From assembly GCF_038066715.1 (NCBI RefSeq), contig NZ_JBBUKT010000019.1:1-64000 (forward strand): a DNA stretch of 64,000 nucleotides. The letters run 5' to 3'. The notes beneath the pieces were generated by a model. The model was not told where the DNA came from. It worked only from the letters and a program-made list of their open reading frames with translations, and did no database searches. Origin of the DNA: Luteolibacter sp. Y139. GTDB taxonomy: Bacteria; Verrucomicrobiota; Verrucomicrobiia; Verrucomicrobiales; Akkermansiaceae. Shown here in pieces: positions 25,141 to 34,344 of the stretch. Made by a program: the position numbers and the translations under genes. The stretch's first letter is position 1, and each line of letters begins with the position of its first letter.

Positions 25141-26361
25141 ATGTCCCCCCTCCGACTTTCTTCCGCGACACCCATTCGCGGATTCGTAGCCGCCGCTCTT
25201 GCCGGCGCGCCCTTCCTCGCTTCTGCCGAGGACCTGTCCCTTCGCGTCGCCGAGGGCAACCGTGCCCTGACCGAAGCGTTTTTCCCTTCGCCACTCGATG
25301 CCAACCTCAAGGGCGGCTTCGACTATGGCGTCAGTGCCAATCTCACCTACGACTCGAACTTCTTCCTCTCCCAGGACTACACGAAGAGCGAGCTCTACAC
25401 CGACGTCAGCCCGTGGATCACCTACCGCACCGACCCCGAGGGCGGCGCGGAGTTCTCCATGGAGGCCCATTACTCCCCGTCGTTCGTCGCTTACTTCAAC
25501 AACGAGGATCTCGACGCCATCAACCAGAGCGGCGGCGCTTCCTTCACCTACGCCGCGACCCGCACCACCTTCACCGCCTACTTCGACTACGCGGAGGTCT
25601 CGATGGCCGACCGTCTGGTGGGCGGCTTCATCGAGGGCTCGATCCTCAGCTACGGCATCTCCGGAAGCTATCAGCTCGCTCCCCGCACCGCGATCCTGGC
25701 CGGCTGGTCCGCCTCGCAATCCGACTACTCCTCCGGCGCACGCTCAGGAGCCGATGTCTACACCACCGAGGTCGCCGGCCTGTGGGATGCCACCGAGCGC
25801 CTCCGCATCGGTCCCTCGGTCACTTACACCTCCACCGAGTCAGACACCACCGGCGAGCGCGATGCCGTCGCCGTGCTCGTGAAGACCCGCTACAAGTGGG
25901 GTGAGCGCATCCTCCTCGATGCCGCCGGCGGCTTGGAATACGCCAAGAACTCCCGTAGCAATGATGGCTGGGAGCTGGGATTTACCGGCCGGTTCTCCGC
26001 CGACTATGAGCTCAGCGATCTCTGGTCCTTCCGCGCCGGCGTCCGTTATTCGACCGTTCCCTCGCCGAATAACCTGAATTACGTGGTCAATGACCTGTCA
26101 TTCAACGCTGCCATCATCCGGAATTTCCAGCGCTCGTCGCTGGAGCTCGGCATGGGATTGAGCTTCTCCGATTATCAGGCGGTCGGGGTCGTGGTCGGCA
26201 CTCGTGAAGACGACGAGTTCATGAATGCCTATCTGGCATACAAGCGGCAGCTCTACTCTGACCGCGTGAAGTTCGAGGCCGCCCTCCGCTGCGCCAGCAA
26301 TCAGGGTCAGAAAGATTGGGACCAGTGGCAACTCACCACCGGAATCAATATCGACTTCTGA
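25141..26361 (+). CDS. Outer-membrane beta-barrel protein
   Basis: 406 residues from the ATG at 25141, which gives a signal peptide (about 1-29, FVAAALAGAPFLASA). The rest alternates polar and aromatic residues in strands, for example VSANLTYDSNFFLSQDY, EFSMEAHYSPSFVAYF and TTFTAYFDYAEVSM, and ends TTGINIDF with a terminal phenylalanine, as expected for a barrel. It resembles the large outer-membrane barrels found beside exopolysaccharide loci, where they may help export polymer, but no exact family is secured. It lies between the FG-GAP pair and the exopolysaccharide locus on the same strand and could belong to either. An upstream in-frame ATG at 25084 is possible but would put 19 residues before the signal peptide. 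Confidence 0.75.
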   Translation: MSPLRLSSATPIRGFVAAALAGAPFLASAEDLSLRVAEGNRALTEAFFPSPLDANLKGGFDYGVSANLTYDSNFFLSQDYTKSELYTDVSPWITYRTDPEGGAEFSMEAHYSPSFVAYFNNEDLDAINQSGGASFTYAATRTTFTAYFDYAEVSMADRLVGGFIEGSILSYGISGSYQLAPRTAILAGWSASQSDYSSGARSGADVYTTEVAGLWDATERLRIGPSVTYTSTESDTTGERDAVAVLVKTRYKWGERILLDAAGGLEYAKNSRSNDGWELGFTGRFSADYELSDLWSFRAGVRYSTVPSPNNLNYVVNDLSFNAAIIRNFQRSSLELGMGLSFSDYQAVGVVVGTREDDEFMNAYLAYKRQLYSDRVKFEAALRCASNQGQKDWDQWQLTTGINIDF

Positions 26362-26365
26362 ATTT

Positions 26366-26392
26366 TCCGGCGGCTCAAAGCCCCTCGCCGGA
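26366..26392 (+). terminator. Hairpin after the barrel gene
   Basis: TCCGGCG (26366-26372) pairs with CGCCGGA (26386-26392), starting four bases after the stop codon. No T-run follows, so termination would be weak or factor-dependent. Confidence 0.4.
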
Positions 26393-26399
26393 CATTCCG

Positions 26400-26415
26400 T
26401 GGCATGACACTTGCT
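26400..26415 (+). promoter_or_regulatory. Sigma-54 promoter at the head of the exopolysaccharide locus
   Basis: TGGCATGACACTTGCT matches TGGCACG-N4-TTGCW with a single mismatch and exact GG/GC spacing. Transcription would begin near 26427, giving an untranslated leader of about 540 bases before the ATG at 26968. Sigma-54 control of exopolysaccharide genes is known in several bacteria; use here is inferred from the match alone. Confidence 0.6.
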
Positions 26416-26967
26416 GTCATTTGCCCCGGAATTTCTGAATGTTCGCTTCTGTCGAATACGTTCCCAGGGAAACGGCCAAGCGGCCGGCGACCCCGCTCCG
26501 CTTTTTTCCGAAAAGGCCTAAGGATTCCCGATGTTGCACGCCATGCACGGGGTCACCACCGATGGTCACGAGCATCTCGCAAAGTCGTCACAACTCCGCT
26601 AACGGACGTTCAAATAAAAACTTCACATACGTAGTTTTTCTGTTAAATCCGAAGGCGCTGTTCGCTCCCACCCCCAGAACATCTCCCCCGCTTGAATTTC
26701 TGCTGGTCTCGCCCCTGTCCCACCCAGCCCTCGTGAAAGGGTCTGATCGTCGCGAAATCCCATGCAGGCCTGAAAGGCACGGGGAGGTCACCTCCTGCTC
26801 ACCCCCACCCAGGTCTTGGTCCAGAAATGGACCCAAATGACCAAGGGCGGCAGCATATTGAAATTCCCAAAGGTCTTCATCCGTTTCGAAAAAACCCAAC
26901 CCGAACCTGATCTCCAGCAAGAATTTCCCCTGATACCCGTTACTCCTCCACCCCCCCACCCCCCCGA
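26416..26967 (+). promoter_or_regulatory. Long untranslated leader with several inverted repeats
   Basis: No convincing gene lies in these 552 bases. Three structures stand out. AAAAACT (26616-26622) with AGTTTTT (26633-26639) is an A/T-rich stem like an attenuator. GGAGGT-C-ACCTCC (26783-26795) is a perfect short palindrome. GGTCCA-GAAA-TGGACC (26818-26833) is a stem with a GNRA-type tetraloop, whose left arm could instead pair with ACCAAG at 26840-26845. I did not match them to a known riboswitch class. Confidence 0.4.
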
Positions 26968-27837
26968 ATGATCACGCCCCCCATTGATCGGCCCCGCCGA
27001 TCGGCAGATCCTATTTCTTCCCGATATTTGGGAGCCGTCACTCTTGAGCGGCATCCCGAATACCGCACGGCAACTTCGCGCAAGCCTGCCAACGCAAGCT
27101 TCGTCCGGAGACCACCGCGTGCGGCCAAGCGGACCGCCATCCCCGCTCCCGCATGGAAGCGCGCGCTCGATGTGTCGCTGGTCGTGATGACCTTGCCCGT
27201 CTCGATCGTGTTGATCCTGGCCGTGACGCTGTGGATCCGCCTCGTTTCGCGCGGCCCGGCATTGTTCCTCCAGCAGCGCGTCGGCCACGGCGAGAAACTC
27301 TTCACCATCTTCAAATTCCGCACCATGCATCAGGGTGCGCCCACCCGGGACCACGAACTCCACGTGGCTCGTCTGGTCGACTCCGATCGCCCGATGGTGA
27401 AGCTCGACCAGCTTGGCGACAAGCGGATGATCCCCGGTGCCTGCTTCCTCCGCAGCACCGGCCTCGATGAACTCCCGCAGCTCTTCAATGTGCTGCGCGG
27501 CGAAATGAGCCTCGTCGGTCCGCGCCCCTGCATCCCGGGAGAACACGGCTTCTTCAACTCCGCCCAGCGCGAGCGCTTCCAGGTGCTGCCCGGCCTCACC
27601 GGCCTCTGGCAGGTCAGCGGTAAGAACCGCACCACCTTCCGCGAGATGGCCGCCTTCGATGTCGACTACGCCCAACGCTCCTCCCTCGCCCTCGACCTTT
27701 CCGTGCTCATGCGCACCCCGATGGCCCTGCGCCGGGAAATGAAGCAATGCTGCCAGCACCAGCGCCACTCCAAGGTCGCACGCCTGGATGAGCCGCTGCT
27801 GAACTACAGCGGGCAGCGCTGGGGAGACCGGTCATGA
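26968..27837 (+). CDS. Single-domain sugar phosphotransferase (initiating, PglC-like)
   Basis: 289 residues. It transfers a sugar phosphate from a nucleotide sugar to undecaprenyl phosphate, the first step of repeat-unit assembly. A basic, unstructured N-terminus (1-60) precedes one re-entrant membrane helix (about 68-92), then the catalytic domain: [23 protein letters not shown] with the DE dyad, [10 protein letters not shown], and [13 protein letters not shown] near 212-224. The unusual CIPGEHGFF after the GPRP motif replaces the common PELP sequence. It is the first gene after the long leader, follows two runs of seven C, and its stop overlaps the next start by four bases. A second, larger enzyme of the same superfamily is encoded at 32860. 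Confidence 0.88.
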   Translation: MITPPIDRPRRSADPISSRYLGAVTLERHPEYRTATSRKPANASFVRRPPRAAKRTAIPAPAWKRALDVSLVVMTLPVSIVLILAVTLWIRLVSRGPALFLQQRVGHGEKLFTIFKFRTMHQGAPTRDHELHVARLVDSDRPMVKLDQLGDKRMIPGACFLRSTGLDELPQLFNVLRGEMSLVGPRPCIPGEHGFFNSAQRERFQVLPGLTGLWQVSGKNRTTFREMAAFDVDYAQRSSLALDLSVLMRTPMALRREMKQCCQHQRHSKVARLDEPLLNYSGQRWGDRS

Positions 27838-28907
27838 AGGACACGCTCGGCGTCGGCATCGTCGGATGTGGCTACTGGGGGCCGAACTTGGCCCGCAACT
27901 TCAGCCACCACCCCGATGCCGAAGTCCGGGCCCTCTGCGACCTTGATCCCGAACGCCTCGAGCACGTCCGCCGACTGCATCCGGACGCGTGCATTTTCAC
28001 CGACTTCAAGCGCTTCCTCGCCACCACCTCGCTGGACGTGGTGGTGATCGCCACCCCGGTCAAAACCCACCACGCTCTCGCGAAGGCTGCCCTTCTCGCC
28101 GGCAAGCATGTGCTGGTCGAGAAGCCGATGGCCACGTCCGCCGCCGAGTGCGAGGACCTCGTCGCGATCGCCCGCAGCGAAGGCCTGACCCTCATGGTCG
28201 GCCACACCTACCTCTACTCCGAGCCCGTCCGCAAGATCGCCGACATCATCCGCTCCGGCGGCATCGGCGAGTTGAAATACATCAACTGCCAGCGCCTCAA
28301 TCTCGGCCTCTTCCAGCAAGACATCAATGTCGCCTGGGATCTCGCACCCCACGACCTCTCAATCATCCTCCACCTCATGGGGGAAGCACCCGAGCGGGTG
28401 AACTGCCAGGGCAACGCCCACATCACCCCCGGCGTCGAGGATGTCACGAACCTTTCCCTTGGCTTCAAGCGCCAGCGCTTCGCCACCATCCAGAGCAGTT
28501 GGCTGGAACCGCGGAAGGTCCGCCAGATGACCTTCGTCGGCACCCACAAGATGATCGTTTACGATGATCTCCAGCCGCTCGAAAAGATCCGCATCTACGA
28601 CGTGCGGGTCGAGTGTCCGCCCCACTACGACAGCTTCGCCGAGTTCCAGTACTCCTATCACTACGGCGATTGCTACCTGCCGCGGATCGAGCAGAGCGAG
28701 CCGCTGAAAACGATGTGCGCCCACTTCATCGAATGCGTGCGCGAGCAACGCCGGCCGCTCACCTGCGGACAGCGCGGCCTCGAGATCGTGAGGATCCTTG
28801 AAGCCAGCTCGGAGTCGCTGCGCGCCGGGGGCGGCCCCATCCAATTCACCGCCCGGCCTGCCTCTCCACGCCACATCGAACCGGAACCGGAGCCTCTTTC
28901 GTCATGA
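27834..28907 (+). CDS. Gfo/Idh/MocA dehydrogenase, WlbA-like
   Basis: 357 residues. The Rossmann loop is GIVGCGYWGPNLARN (about 8-22), whose GYWGPNL sequence is typical of the WlbA/WbpB group that oxidises UDP-N-acetylglucosaminuronate at C3. The catalytic EKP motif is in HVLVEKPM, with a following VGHTYLYSEPV helix and WDLAPHDLSIIL, which holds the conserved histidine. The start overlaps the sugar transferase stop (ATGA), and the stop overlaps the acetyltransferase start, so the three genes form one translational unit. I expect it to work with the acetyltransferase to make an acetamido sugar, but no aminotransferase lies in the locus. Confidence 0.85.
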   Translation: MKDTLGVGIVGCGYWGPNLARNFSHHPDAEVRALCDLDPERLEHVRRLHPDACIFTDFKRFLATTSLDVVVIATPVKTHHALAKAALLAGKHVLVEKPMATSAAECEDLVAIARSEGLTLMVGHTYLYSEPVRKIADIIRSGGIGELKYINCQRLNLGLFQQDINVAWDLAPHDLSIILHLMGEAPERVNCQGNAHITPGVEDVTNLSLGFKRQRFATIQSSWLEPRKVRQMTFVGTHKMIVYDDLQPLEKIRIYDVRVECPPHYDSFAEFQYSYHYGDCYLPRIEQSEPLKTMCAHFIECVREQRRPLTCGQRGLEIVRILEASSESLRAGGGPIQFTARPASPRHIEPEPEPLSS

Positions 28908-29434
28908 CCGGTTCCCCTTCACACAACCTGCGGATCGCCGCGGACGTGGTGCTTGGCGAGCGGGTCAAGCTCGTCGACTTCGTGAACCTCTACGGCTGCG
29001 AGATCGGCGACGATACCAAGATCGGCACCTTCGTCGAAATCCAACGCGGCGCGAAAATCGGCGCCCGCTGCAAGATCTCCAGCCACACCTTCATCTGCGA
29101 AGGCGTCCGCATCGAGGACGAGGTCTTCGTCGGCCACGGTGTGATGTTCGTCAACGACCGCTATCCCCGCGCCGCGAATCCCGATGGCTCGCTCAAGACC
29201 GACGAGGATTGGAACTGCGAAGCCACCCTCGTGGCAGCAGGCGCCTCGATCGGCTCGGGCTGCACCATCCTCGCCGGCCTCACGATCGGCCGCGGCGCCA
29301 TGATCGGTGCCGGCAGCGTGGTCACCCGCGACGTCCCGCCCCGCACCGTGGTCGCCGGGAACCCCGCCCGCTTCATCCGCGAGATCCCCGCAAACGATTT
29401 CGAATTCCTCCACCGACCCCACGCGATCGCGTAA
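28904..29434 (+). CDS. Left-handed beta-helix N-acetyltransferase, WlbB-like
   Basis: 176 residues. Hexapeptide repeats run through most of the protein (VVLGERVKLVDFVNL, IGDDTKIGTFVEIQ, IGARCKISSHTFIC and a late block IGSGCTILAGLTIGRGAMIGAG), forming a trimeric left-handed beta-helix that uses acetyl-CoA. The HGVMFVNDRYPRA loop and the final AGNPARFIREI match the WlbB/WbpD group, which acetylates the 3-amino group of a UDP-sugar. It starts in the stop of the WlbA-like gene. The palindromic boundary motif overlaps its stop codon, so a transcriptional break may occur here. Confidence 0.85.
   Translation: MTGSPSHNLRIAADVVLGERVKLVDFVNLYGCEIGDDTKIGTFVEIQRGAKIGARCKISSHTFICEGVRIEDEVFVGHGVMFVNDRYPRAANPDGSLKTDEDWNCEATLVAAGASIGSGCTILAGLTIGRGAMIGAGSVVTRDVPPRTVVAGNPARFIREIPANDFEFLHRPHAIA
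29421..29433. repeat. Palindromic boundary motif, copy 3
   Basis: ACGCGATCGCGTA overlaps the last codons and the TAA of the WlbB-like gene, so the motif supplies the final residues and most of the stop. Confidence 0.5.
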
Positions 29435-29545
29435 TGTCGGATGGCGAAGGAACTGCTTTTCATATCCTGCTGTTGATTTCCTCCCCCATAGACGCCTAGC
29501 GTCTTTCCTCCCCATCGACGCCCAGCGTCTTTCCCCCCCCTCGGA

Positions 29546-31744
29546 ATGCAAAAGACCGCCCCCACCCCCGCCAAAGGAGGCCTTGGCCTTCAGGACATCC
29601 TGTTCGTCCTCTTCAAGCACAAGTGGAAGATCCTTTTCCTGGGTCTGCTCGGTATTGGTGCTGCTGCCGGCCTCTACGTCACGCAGAAGCCGCTCTACGA
29701 ATCGCACGCCAAGATCCTCGTCACCCAGGTCATCCAGCGCGGCGGCCTCGAGGGCACCGATAGCCAGCTCGATGCCGGCGGCCGCGCGGGCGAGCAGGTG
29801 CTGAATACCGAGATGGCGATCATTCGCAGCGGCGCTCTCGCGGCCAAGGTCGCCGAGAGGCTGAAGGTTTCACCCCGCATGGTTCAGGGTGGCCTCGAAG
29901 TCGCCCCCGAGGCCCGCGGCAGCAATGTCCTCCTCATCACCTATCGCAATGCCGATGCCGAGCTCGCCCAGAACGTGCTCGCCGAGGTGGTGAAGCTTTA
30001 TCCGGACGAGCACCTTGAAGTGCGCCGCTCGCTCGGCTCCCTCGATTCGGTCTTCAAGCAGACCGACCTGATCAAGGAAAAGCTCGAGCAGACCGAAAAG
30101 GAACTCAACAAGCTGAAGGCCGATACCGGAATCGTCTCGGTCCGCGAGCAATCGCTCTCGCTCACCACCCAGCGCGACAAGACCCAGGGTGACATCGTCA
30201 CCGCCGAGGCGGAACTCGCCGCCCAGGAGTCCAGGGTCGAATCCCTGCAGGGCAAGCTTTCCGGTGAAGCCGCTGCGCCCGATGCGAAGGCCGGCTCCAA
30301 GCCCGCCACCGTCGCGCCGACCGCCGAACAAGTGGACGAATACCGCGAACTCTCCCGCCGCCTGGAGTATCTCCAGCAGCAGGATCTCGCCCTGCGCAGC
30401 AAGTTCGCTTCCGGAAATCCACAGGTCCTCCGCAATCAGCAGGACATCAACAACACCAAAGCGTCTCGCAATGCCCTGCTTGCCAAAGCTCCGGGCCTGG
30501 CGATGGAAGCCGTCGTCTCGCACGGTGAACCCGTCGCGAATCCCGCCGCCGAACTCGATCACGAGAAGGCCCTGGTAGGCTCGATCAAGGCTCGCATCGG
30601 TCGCTACAAGTCCCACATCACCGAGCTGGACACCAAGTTCAAGCAGCTCACCGAAGTCGAGCCCAAGGTCGCCGCCCTCGAACGCGAGCGCGAGATGTTG
30701 GACAATGAATACCGCCTGCTCGAAACCAACAGCAAGAAGGCCACCATCGACAGAACGGTCGATCGCGCGAATATCCCCGGCCTCACCGTCATGGATCAGC
30801 CGAGCCAGGCCGAGCTGAGCGTCAGCCAGACCACCAAGAAGGTCATGCTGGGACTCTGCGGCGGCGGCTTCGCCCTCGGACTTCTCGTCGCCTTCCTCCT
30901 CGAACTCGTCGTCGACCGCCGCATCGCCCGGCCCACCGAGATCGAAACCCGGCTCCAGGTGCCGCTCATGCTTTCCATCCCCTACGTGCGGCCGAAGAAC
31001 CGTGGCGCTGCGCTGATCGCAAACGACAGCAGCGAAGAAGACAACGGCGGCAAGCCGATGCTCCCCGCCGTGCGCAAGACCAATGGCTTCCCCGCCTTCC
31101 CGGGACGCACCGATCACTTCATCCACCCGTATTCGGAAGCGATCCGCGACCGCATCGTCTTCAACTTCCAGATCAACAACATGACCCACAAGCCCAAGCT
31201 GATGGCCGTGACTGGCCTCACCGCGGGCGCGGGCACTTCCACCATCGCCGCCGGCTTGGCCAAGGCCTTCTCCGAGGTCAATGGCGCGAAGGTGCTGCTG
31301 GTCGATCTGAATTCCTCCTATCCGGACGACAACCCGATGTTCGGCAACAAGCCGCTTCACTCGGTGGTCGGCGCCCTGCAGGCCGCACGCAATACCCGCT
31401 TCAAGGAAGGCGGCCAGAATCTCTACCTCGCCAGCGCAGCCGCGGCGAAGTCGGACTCCGCCACTCCGTTCGGCCCGATGCACCTTTACGAACTCCTCCC
31501 GCATTTCCGGGCCAGCGAGTTCGACTACGTCATCTTCGACATGCCGCCGATGGGCCAGACCAGCCCCACGCTCGCCATGGCAGGCCTGATGGACAAGGTC
31601 CTCCTCGTCGTCGACGGCGAAGACACCAGCCGCGACGCCCTCAAGTGGGGCTACTCGGAACTGATCAAGGGCCGCGCCGACGTCTCCTGCGTCTTCAACA
31701 AGGCCCGCTCCCATGCCCCGCGTTGGGTCGCCGGGGAAATCTGA
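29546..31744 (+). CDS. Wzc-like chain-length protein with degenerate P-loop
   Basis: 732 residues. It controls chain length and export of exopolysaccharide at the inner membrane. Layout: helix about 26-46, Wzz-type periplasmic region about 47-430 with long coiled coils (190-230 and 370-400), second helix about 432-455 and a cytoplasmic ATPase-like domain about 520-732. The P-loop region reads GLTAGAGTST (557-566): residue 564 is Thr where tyrosine kinases of this family have the Lys of GKST. The Walker A' (VLLVDLNSSYP) lacks the usual DADLR pattern; Walker B is YVIFDMPP. There is no C-terminal tyrosine cluster. It is likely a structural co-polymerase without kinase activity. The start follows a C8 run. 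Confidence 0.85.
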   Translation: MQKTAPTPAKGGLGLQDILFVLFKHKWKILFLGLLGIGAAAGLYVTQKPLYESHAKILVTQVIQRGGLEGTDSQLDAGGRAGEQVLNTEMAIIRSGALAAKVAERLKVSPRMVQGGLEVAPEARGSNVLLITYRNADAELAQNVLAEVVKLYPDEHLEVRRSLGSLDSVFKQTDLIKEKLEQTEKELNKLKADTGIVSVREQSLSLTTQRDKTQGDIVTAEAELAAQESRVESLQGKLSGEAAAPDAKAGSKPATVAPTAEQVDEYRELSRRLEYLQQQDLALRSKFASGNPQVLRNQQDINNTKASRNALLAKAPGLAMEAVVSHGEPVANPAAELDHEKALVGSIKARIGRYKSHITELDTKFKQLTEVEPKVAALEREREMLDNEYRLLETNSKKATIDRTVDRANIPGLTVMDQPSQAELSVSQTTKKVMLGLCGGGFALGLLVAFLLELVVDRRIARPTEIETRLQVPLMLSIPYVRPKNRGAALIANDSSEEDNGGKPMLPAVRKTNGFPAFPGRTDHFIHPYSEAIRDRIVFNFQINNMTHKPKLMAVTGLTAGAGTSTIAAGLAKAFSEVNGAKVLLVDLNSSYPDDNPMFGNKPLHSVVGALQAARNTRFKEGGQNLYLASAAAAKSDSATPFGPMHLYELLPHFRASEFDYVIFDMPPMGQTSPTLAMAGLMDKVLLVVDGEDTSRDALKWGYSELIKGRADVSCVFNKARSHAPRWVAGEI

Positions 31745-31810
31745 TCACCCACTCTCGCCGCTTCACCCTTTGAGCACCCGGATTGAACCTTCCCCCCCAC
31801 TCATCCGACG

Positions 31811-32806
31811 ATGCCGAAGCAACTGGCTTCCTCTTATGAGGCGATGGCGACCGGCTCGCCCGGCTTGCTGACCCGGGCTTACTACCGGATCAAGCCGTTC
31901 ATCCCTCGCCGGCTGCGCTGGGCTCTCCGCCGCAGCCGCGCGCGGTCGATCGTGCGTGGTTGCCACGGCACCTGGCCGATCGACGTGACCTCCGCCACGC
32001 CGCCCGCCCACTGGCCCGGCTGGCCTCAGGGGAACGAGTTCGCCTTCGTCATCACCCATGATGTCGAATCGCGCTCCGGGGTGTCGAAAGCCCGGGACCT
32101 CGCCCAGCTTGAGGTCGCCCTTGGCCTGCGCTCCTCGTTCAACTTCATCCCGGAAGGCCCCTACGATGATCCAGCCGAGCTGCGCGCCTGGCTCGAAGCA
32201 CGCGGCTTCGAAATCGGCGTCCACGACCTCAATCACGACGGCCGGCTCTACGGCTCCCGCCACGGCTTCCGCCAAAAGGCCGGCCGCATCAATCGCTACC
32301 TCAAGGACTGGGGCGCGGTCGGCTTCCGCTCCGGATTCATGCTCCGCCAGCTCGATTGGATCCACGATCTCAAGGTCGCCTACGACGCCTCCACCTTCGA
32401 TACCGACCCCTTCGAGCCCCAGCCGGAAGGCTCCGGCACCATCTTCCCCTTCCTCGTCGAGGCGGATGGCGATGAACCCGGCTACGTCGAACTCCCCTAC
32501 ACCCTGCCCCAGGACTCCACCCTGTTCCTCCTGCTCGGCGAGGAAACGGTCGCGATCTGGAAGCAAAAGCTCGACTGGATCGCCCGCCAGGGCGGCCTCG
32601 CCCTCGTCAATATTCATCCCGACTACATGGATTTCTCCGGCAAGCGGACCTCCTCCTGCTACCCGCATCTGCTGGTGAAGGAACTCTTCGAGCACCTCTG
32701 CAGCCGCTACCGGGGCAAATTCTGGAATCCGCTGGCGAAAGATCTCGCGTGCTGGTTCCGCCAACATGCGGTACCTTTGCCCGCTGCCGATGATCCGGCT
32801 TGTTGA
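31811..32806 (+). CDS. NodB-type polysaccharide deacetylase
   Basis: 331 residues. It is expected to remove acetyl groups from a hexosamine in the polymer or its lipid-linked precursor. NodB motifs: D84 in ITHDVE, and H138 and H142 in GVHDLNH; these three would bind the metal. The third motif is visible as GFRSGFMLRQLDW. The N-terminal 60 residues are basic, without a clear signal peptide, so it may act in the cytoplasm or be membrane-associated through the amphipathic start. The family includes the deacetylases found beside Wzx/Wzy loci. It follows the Wzc-like gene by 66 bases. Confidence 0.82.
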   Translation: MPKQLASSYEAMATGSPGLLTRAYYRIKPFIPRRLRWALRRSRARSIVRGCHGTWPIDVTSATPPAHWPGWPQGNEFAFVITHDVESRSGVSKARDLAQLEVALGLRSSFNFIPEGPYDDPAELRAWLEARGFEIGVHDLNHDGRLYGSRHGFRQKAGRINRYLKDWGAVGFRSGFMLRQLDWIHDLKVAYDASTFDTDPFEPQPEGSGTIFPFLVEADGDEPGYVELPYTLPQDSTLFLLLGEETVAIWKQKLDWIARQGGLALVNIHPDYMDFSGKRTSSCYPHLLVKELFEHLCSRYRGKFWNPLAKDLACWFRQHAVPLPAADDPAC

Positions 32807-32859
32807 CGCCCCTCCCCCCTGCTAAAACGCCCTCACCCCCCCATCCCCCCGCCCCCCCA

Positions 32860-34305
32860 ATGATTCGCCTTCGCCACAAGGTGCTGATCCATAGTTTCCG
32901 CTTGATTGACCAGCTCATGCTGGTGGCAGCGGCAGCCCTGATCATCTACTTCCGTTCGGACATCGCCCGCTTGGGCGGTCACACGGCCACGCCCGCCACC
33001 TATCGGATGGCGGATACCATCGGCATGCTCTTCCTGGCCTTTGGCTGGGTCGGTATCTTCGCCTATACCATCCGCTACAAGGCCGACCGCTTTGTCGCGC
33101 TGACCACCCAGATCAAGGATCTCATCAAGGCCACCACCCTGGCGGCCTTCTGGCTGATGATCGTCAGCGGGATCTTCTCGGTCGGCAGCTTCAATACCCT
33201 CAATATCCTCGTCTTCTGGACCGGGGTCACTGCGACCGGAGTCGTCAGCCGCCTGTTCCTCCGGCTGGTCCTCATGAGCGCACGGCGCTCCGGCTACAAC
33301 TACCGCTACCTGCTCATCATCGGCGCGAACTCGCGTGCCAGCGAGGTGGCTGCCAAGGTCGATGCCAAGCCCGAGCTCGGCTACAAGATCGTCGGCTTCG
33401 TCGCGGAAAACGACAGCGCTCGCCAGGCCTGGGATGGACAGCCCCATCACCGCGCCGAAGTGCTCGGAATGCTCGATGACCTGCAAGGCGTCCTCAAGCG
33501 CGAGCGGGTCGATGAAATGATGGTCTGCCTCCCGGTCGAGTCCCGTTTCAGTGACATCGTCACCATCATCCAGCACGCCCGCGACCTCGGCGTCGTCGTG
33601 CGCCTGATGCCGGACGTGAAGGACGACACGCTCTTCAAGAACGTCCACCTCGAGGAATTCGATGGCCAGCATGTCGTCACCATGTTCCGCGAGCAGATGC
33701 TGCTGCAGCTCCTCGCCAAGCGCATGGTGGATGCCTCCCTCTCCCTCGCCGCACTGATTGTGCTCGCCCCGCTGATGATCGTGGTGGCGGTGCTGATCAA
33801 GATCACCAGCCCCGGCCCCGTCTTCTTCGCCCAGGACCGCGTCGGCATGAACCAGCGCAGCTTCCGCATCTACAAGTTCCGCTCCATGGTGGTGGACGCC
33901 GAAGCCAGGAAGAAGGATCTCGCCCATCTCAACGAAATTGCCGATGGCCCGGCCTTCAAGATGAAGAACGACCCGCGGATCACCCGGATCGGCAGCTTCA
34001 TCCGCAAGACCAGCATCGACGAATTGCCACAGCTTTTCAACGTGCTGCACGGCGAGATGAGCCTCGTCGGCCCGCGCCCGCCGCTTCCCGATGAGGTGAA
34101 GAAGTACGAATGGCTCTTCCGCAAGCGCCTCTCCGTGAAGCCCGGCATCACCTGCGTCTGGCAGATCAGCGGCCGTAGCAACACGACCTTCGAGCGCTGG
34201 ATGGAGATGGACAGCGAGTACATCGACAACTGGTCGATCTGGCTCGATTTCAAGATCCTCGTCAAAACCGTGCCCGCCGTCTTGTTCGGCCGCGGAGCGT
34301 CATGA
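32860..34305 (+). CDS. Polyprenyl glycosylphosphotransferase (WbaP/EpsL type)
   Basis: 481 residues from the ATG at 32860, just after a run of seven C. This is the large form of the initiating enzyme: four N-terminal helices (about 15-35, 50-72, 88-110, 118-140), a Rossmann-like CoA_binding_3 domain (about 148-255, [15 protein letters not shown]), a membrane segment at about 293-318 ([20 protein letters not shown]) and the catalytic domain with [36 protein letters not shown] and [13 protein letters not shown]. It would start repeat-unit synthesis on undecaprenyl phosphate, most often with glucose or galactose phosphate. Two initiating enzymes in one locus is unusual. Confidence 0.9.
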   Translation: MIRLRHKVLIHSFRLIDQLMLVAAAALIIYFRSDIARLGGHTATPATYRMADTIGMLFLAFGWVGIFAYTIRYKADRFVALTTQIKDLIKATTLAAFWLMIVSGIFSVGSFNTLNILVFWTGVTATGVVSRLFLRLVLMSARRSGYNYRYLLIIGANSRASEVAAKVDAKPELGYKIVGFVAENDSARQAWDGQPHHRAEVLGMLDDLQGVLKRERVDEMMVCLPVESRFSDIVTIIQHARDLGVVVRLMPDVKDDTLFKNVHLEEFDGQHVVTMFREQMLLQLLAKRMVDASLSLAALIVLAPLMIVVAVLIKITSPGPVFFAQDRVGMNQRSFRIYKFRSMVVDAEARKKDLAHLNEIADGPAFKMKNDPRITRIGSFIRKTSIDELPQLFNVLHGEMSLVGPRPPLPDEVKKYEWLFRKRLSVKPGITCVWQISGRSNTTFERWMEMDSEYIDNWSIWLDFKILVKTVPAVLFGRGAS

Positions 34306-34344
34306 TGCATCCCCGCCGATGATGACAGTCGTCTGGTGACCACC

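Noticed and set aside
26761-26850. c-di-GMP riboswitch in the exopolysaccharide leader
   Set aside because: A GAAA-loop stem and nearby palindromes are suggestive, but the conserved core of known GEMM classes could not be recognised.
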